64,000 nt of DNA from Solen grandis. Lineage: Eukaryota > Mollusca > Bivalvia > Adapedonta > Solenidae. The stretch covers positions 38,504,211 through 38,568,210 of the forward strand of contig CM037789.1 in the NCBI GenBank assembly GCA_021229015.1, in the 5' to 3' direction. The notes below the pieces were generated by a model. It was not told the DNA's origin, ran no database searches, and worked only from the letters and a program-made list of their open reading frames with translations. The position numbers and the translations under genes are program-made. Positions 60,029 through 64,000 of the stretch are shown here, piece by piece (position 1 is the stretch's first letter; every line of letters begins with the position of its first letter).

Positions 60029-60260
60029 GGCCTGCCAACCGCACCAGTTCATAAGCTTTCCAAAGATGTAAGCATTGTCTGTCAGCACCTTTCAGTTTTT
60101 GAGAACATTCAAACACTATTTTCCAAACAGGGCATGTAAACCAAGATCTCCTGCATTGGAGATTGCATTGAAATGGATAAGTAACGTAAATACAATATTT
60201 TAACATGGTATTAAGTTATTGTCAATTTATTATGCCAGTGTACAGTATTTTTTACATTGT

Positions 60261-61584
60261 ACGAGGGTCGTCCGGAAAGTCCGTAGACAATCGATATTTC
60301 TTTGTTAATTCCATTTTTTCAATCTATTTTTTTATGTTGAGCTCACCCTTGATCATAATTGCATAGCTTGATTACAATAAAAACATTAAATTGATATCGG
60401 CACTCGTGTGATCGTTTCCATGGCAACCTTGTATAGGGGTACACGGAGCACGTCAAAACTGGAGATAATTACCGGTCTCATGCGCCTTCTTTCTTTGGGT
60501 ATTTTACCTGTTAAAATTGCGGGTAACGTTATGATAAACACATCATGACGTGACGTTACACGTTGACATCATATTGTTACGAATTGAACATAATTAAATT
60601 ATCGCTTTAGAAATAAAAAAGTGAGGAGAACTATTTTCAATAAACCATGGAAGAAAACTCCAAAAAGAGGCCAAGTGTTTCTCGCGCTCTTGTATACAAA
60701 TGGTACAAGCGATTTCATGATGGTAGAGTTGAAACTACAGACGATTTACGTTCAGGAAGACCAAGCATTATTAATGAGAAATCCTTAACGTTAGTGAAGA
60801 ACGTCATTGATATTGACCGGCGCCTTACGGTACGAGATATTTCTGAACAATGTGATATTTCAAAGACAACTTCGCATAAAATTCTCGTTGAAAATGGAGC
60901 GTGTTTGTGCACGTTGGCTATCAAGATTACTTTCTAGTGATAATAAAGAGGCGCGTGTTAGAGCAGCAAAATCATTTCTTCGCAAATGGAAAACGGGCGG
61001 TGATGCATTTTTGGAAAGAATTATTACAACTGATGAATCATGGTTTCACTACATACGGCTGAAACTACTAAGCTAGAAATTCAGTTCCTGGGGTTTGAGA
61101 CTCTGTTGTATGCACCATATAGTCCGGACTTAGCGTCAATGGATTTCGGCGTGTTCCCATTGATAAAGTCGCAACTCAGAGGTAGAATATTCAGGAATTT
61201 CACTGAACTAAGAACAGCAACACTAAGCATTATTTCTGGAATTGAGAGTGACTGGTATTCAAAGGTGTATGACAAATAGGTTGATAGACAGAGGAAATGT
61301 GTGGGATGCAACGGTGAATATTTTGAAAAATAATAACGGCGCTTTAACTTCGACGTCTCATTTCAGTTAGTAAATTCAACACGTAACGCCATGGCGTGAT
61401 CCGCAAACCTCTACATTCCTTTACATAAACCCGTGGCGTTTCATTGTTTAAGAACGGAAAGTTTTGAAATTTTGTAGCATCGATCATAAAACATTGGTAA
61501 GTGATTGGAGAAACTTTCATTTAATTCTAATGCGAAATACTCGTACTAAAGAAGGTGTCTACGAACTTTCCGGACGACCCTCGT
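60261..61584 (+). mobile_element. Mariner-like element with intact terminal repeats
   Basis: ACGAGGGTCGTCCGGAAAGT followed by CCGTAGACA at the left and its inverse complement (TGTCTACGA, ACTTTCCGGACGACCCTCGT) at the right form terminal repeats of about 29 bases with one mismatch. The length, 1,324 bases, is usual for mariner. TA is present at the left (with the A shared with the repeat) and TT at the right, so the TA duplication is probably mutated. The transposase inside is defective; the ends might still be usable by a related transposase. Confidence 0.88.
60647..61333 (+). pseudogene. Mariner-like transposase, frameshifted and internally deleted
   Basis: The start MEENSKKRPSVSRALVYKWY leads into FHDGRVETTDDLRSGRPS and VRDISEQCDISKTTSHKILV, the second helix-turn-helix. 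A frameshift lies near 60895, after which CARWLSRLLSSDNKEAR, SFLRKWKTGGDAFLE and ITTDESWFHY carry the first catalytic Asp. The sequence then jumps into EIQFLGFETLLYAPYSPDLA and SMDFGVFPLIKSQL, which carries the third Asp. The segment with the second Asp (normally in an HxDNA motif) is deleted. An in-frame TAG replaces a Trp codon near 61277 before the natural end (61333). About 230 codons remain of the usual 340-350. Inactive. Confidence 0.87.
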
Positions 61585-63333
61585 TTATTACATTTTGAGA
61601 GAAAAATACTTATCTGCAAATAACACACACACAGAGCAACGTTATCCATAAATTCATGTGAAAGTGAAAATAGGATCGTAATTCTTATCTATATATATAT
61701 TGCTCAATCTACATTAGAAATGTTTAAATTACAATATAATGTGTCGACAGTGATAAAGGCACATTTAGTAGTATTCAAGCAAGCTCATGTAACTAACGTT
61801 TGGTCATATTTACAGCATGCCCATTCACCCCCTGTAGAGGGTTTTTTACCCCCAAATTTTGTCATGTACCCCCAAAATCATAGGGACTCCCTATATGAAG
61901 GGGTACAAAGTTAAAGGAAAACAGCAATTGTACTCCCAGTTTCAAAATTCAGTGGGCACCCTGATTTATACATGTATAGAACTTGGGTCTATTTGCGCGG
62001 AAGCACAATTCGCAATTTTTGGGTAAATCCTATGGTCTAGTATAGAGACTAGTGATGTCACAGTCTCTATTTATAGATTGCTATTGTTGCGTCCCTAATG
62101 ATCGAACCGAGGCTTTGGAAATGAAAAGAACAACAGAGAGAAGTTAGATTTAACTGAACGTGGGTTAATGTAAAACAAATAGAAATAATATAGAGGCATA
62201 TATATAAACATAACGGACATACTGTGGAACATAGACAAATAAAGGGAGTGAGAGAGAGGAGAGTGGAAGAAGTGGCAAAGGTGGTCTCTTACTCTGGGCT
62301 ATCTTCTGCCAAAAGATGTACTACTAAGTCTACAAGTATCTACTACTGAGATCCTTAATAGATCTGATTATTAATTTCTGAATCGGCTAGATCAAGTCTA
62401 TATATATATATATTGTAATGACGTCTCATAAAACATATCTACAATCAGATAGCCCAGAACACACAAACCACCAGGGTTCGTTCAAGACAAATCTAGAGAC
62501 TGACCACTTCTTACAGACCCTCAGCAGACTCTGTTTATATATACTGCGTTCGTGAAGGGTCTGAAATACTGCAATTTGATTGGTTTCCACGAACGCGGTC
62601 TTACAAGGAACATCACAATTGGCCGAAGCCCTACCAAGGGCATATAACGAAAAGTACAAAGTATACCGAATGTTTAATATCCAGTAGACAGGGATGCTGC
62701 GAAACTACATATTGAAGTACGGAGAACAATTCTGCTAATAAATAACAATATACAATTTATTTTATCAATAACCCTTTGTAGAATCAAAGGTAAAGGACCC
62801 ATTAAACCAAACAAACCAGCAAAAAGGTATGACACCGTGTTATTTTCGAATAATCTGTTTATCAAATGGACCAAAACTGCGAGCACATGCTCTTAGAATT
62901 GAGGGGTCGTCTCACTATTACCTTGTTCCCAATCTCTAAAATAAATAATGAATCCTGCCACCTCAAGAACCATGAAAAATATTCCTCGGTTTTCATCACA
63001 CCAGATCTTACAGCTAGCCAACGAAAGACTGCTTTCGATCTTCGTGAGGAGAAAAGAAAAAGAGAAAAAGAAAGAGAAACCAGTAGTATACAGAGTGGGG
63101 ATTCTGGACCACTTTTGTACTGAATGACCAGAAAGTTTCTGATCTTTTTTAAGGCTCAATGGACGCCATTGAGCCTCCAAGGAGTCACTTTCTCTCTTAG
63201 AGAGATCTATGACCACGGACAGAGTCTGGACCAGGGCCCGCCCCAATTCCCTGGCGGGCCCCTCAACCAATGATTTCTTTTTGAGGGTCACATAAATTAT
63301 TTAGGTGACAACTACATGTAAGAGATATTATAT
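61585..63333. other. Mostly unassigned sequence
   Basis: Contains short AC and TA microsatellites (61625, 61691, 62400), a CCCCC-rich piece at 61828-61900, and the hairpin GGCTCAATGG/CCATTGAGCC at 63153-63175. Apart from the weak LINE-like frame at 62866, no gene is recognised. Confidence 0.45.
62866..63123 (+). pseudogene. Possible LINE ORF1 fragment
   Basis: The frame includes VFITPDLTASQRKTAFDLRE followed by EKRKREKERE. An xPDLTxxQRxxxxxLRxExKxR pattern occurs in the ORF1 proteins of several animal LINEs, where it ends the RNA-binding region; this resemblance is the only evidence. The upstream and downstream parts are not recognisable. It could also be chance in an A-rich stretch. Confidence 0.28.
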
Positions 63334-64000
63334 ACGAGGGTCATCCAGAAATGAATGAGAGTCGCTTAATTACGTAAAAACTACAAGTGTTTCTCACAAA
63401 ATCTCTTCATAGTCCCTCAATATAATCTCCCGCGGATGCTATGGTCGACTCCCATCTTTTTGGCAGATCCCGAACTCCCGTTGCTAGGCAACCTTTGTTG
63501 ATGTCCCTAACAACCGCGTTCACGGCGATATATAGTTCATTCCAATTGTCATATCGGACTCCTTGTAGGGGTTCTTTAAGTTTTGGAAACAGGTCGTAGT
63601 CGGGGGTCTTAAGTCTGGTGAATATGGCGGGTGATTAAGAACTTCCCAGTGGTACCGCTCGAACATGTCCCTAACAACGCCGGACTTGTGCGGCATGGCG
63701 TTATCATGCAAAATTAATGGTGTCACCTGTAAAAGTTTCGGTCATTTGCGGCGTTCGCTGGTTGAAGAATTTTAGTCAAATACCACTCATGGTACTCTTT
63801 ATTTACCGTGCTTCCATGTGGAACTCTGTGTGTTGTCAAAATGCCGTAAATATCGTAAACGAATATCATTAATATCTTTGGACAGTTCATACTGTGGGGA
63901 TAGTTCATACTGTGGGGATATTTCACAGGTCTTTGCGAGTTTGGAGTATGCCATTTAAGCTTTGGCGTTTCAATTCTGGCTCAAATGACCGGATCCATGT
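63334..64000 (-). mobile_element. Second mariner-like element, cut by the window end
   Basis: The terminal repeat starts ACGAGGGTCATCCAGAAATG at 63334, preceded by TATAT. The first nine bases equal those of the element at 60261, the rest differs. A degenerate transposase on the minus strand fills the remainder and the other end lies beyond 64000. Confidence 0.78.
63407..64000 (-). pseudogene. Mariner-like transposase, C-terminal part, frameshifted
   Basis: On the minus strand: WHTPNSQRP near 63965-63935, then ILMIFVYDIYGILTTHRVPH, GSTVNKEYHEWYL and LQPANAANDRNFYR. After a break near 63722 come LILHDNAMPHKSGVVRDMFE (second catalytic Asp in HDNAMPH) and NHPPYSPDL. A one-base frameshift near 63615 separates this from PDYDLFPKLKEPLQG, with the third Asp, and the natural C-terminus at the stop 63407-63409. 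A YPHSMN piece is duplicated near 63890-63925 (an 18-bp direct repeat in the DNA). A stop also lies near 63983. The N-terminal half is outside the window. Confidence 0.82.

Noticed and set aside
60015..60206. Minus-strand frame of 63 codons with several Trp and Cys, possible host exon
   Set aside because: No family resemblance, no clear splice sites, and it runs into the inverted-repeat element at its end.
63153..63175. Hairpin GGCTCAATGG/CCATTGAGCC as a terminator or element end
   Set aside because: No inverse subterminal arm, no CTTG or CTAG terminus and no partner head nearby.

Overview
The window looks like non-coding, repeat-rich DNA from a bivalve (or at least molluscan) nuclear genome. 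It is AT-rich, with no prokaryotic gene spacing and no open reading frame that resembles an intact host gene. It carries repeats I associate with bivalves: elements beginning TTTTTAGCTCACCTGAGC and ending GGGCCATCATGGCCCTCTTG, and tRNA-derived SINEs ending in GACGTTAAACCC followed by an AAC-rich tail. The species cannot be named. The only protein-like sequence I recognise is transposon wreckage: an RTE-type LINE, a Tc1-like transposase, two mariner-like transposases, and possibly a LINE ORF1 fragment.

Layout. 1-12 kb: interspersed repeats, nested short elements (families A, B, E in my labels) and a 44-45 bp minisatellite. 12.6-14.3 kb: a minisatellite split by a family A element. 15-19 kb: diverged tandem repeats and a clean 20-bp satellite. 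22.7-23.1 kb: a fold-back MITE. 23.5-25.3 kb: a broken RTE retrotransposon, followed by another family A element and a satellite. 29.76-35.3 kb: the 24.5-29.75 kb segment appears a second time in the same order but riddled with small indels, like unpolished long-read sequence. 36.2-36.9 kb: a truncated family C element. 38.2-59.2 kb: a contig bounded by two 100-N gaps, filled with about 450-bp units that carry paired TGACGTCA palindromes and organised as nested family D elements, with SINEs and other elements inside. 59.3-64 kb: Tc1 and mariner remnants.

The main finding is a shared terminal architecture in at least four full-length element families (A, C, D, E) of unrelated sequence. Each has a 5' arm inside a terminal hairpin, usually an internal tandem core, then the inverse complement of the 5' arm, a second hairpin, and a CTTG or CTAG terminus next to TT. 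Three insertions can be compared with their empty sites inside the window; none shows a target-site duplication beyond an ambiguous TT. This matches what is known of Helitron-like (Helentron/HINE) elements, whose 5' inverted repeat is terminal and whose 3' one is subterminal before a hairpin. Assignment to that group is inference, because no Rep/helicase gene is present. Family D elements have repeatedly inserted into the ATT run just behind their own 5' head, building a nested stack that carries the TGACGTCA satellite.
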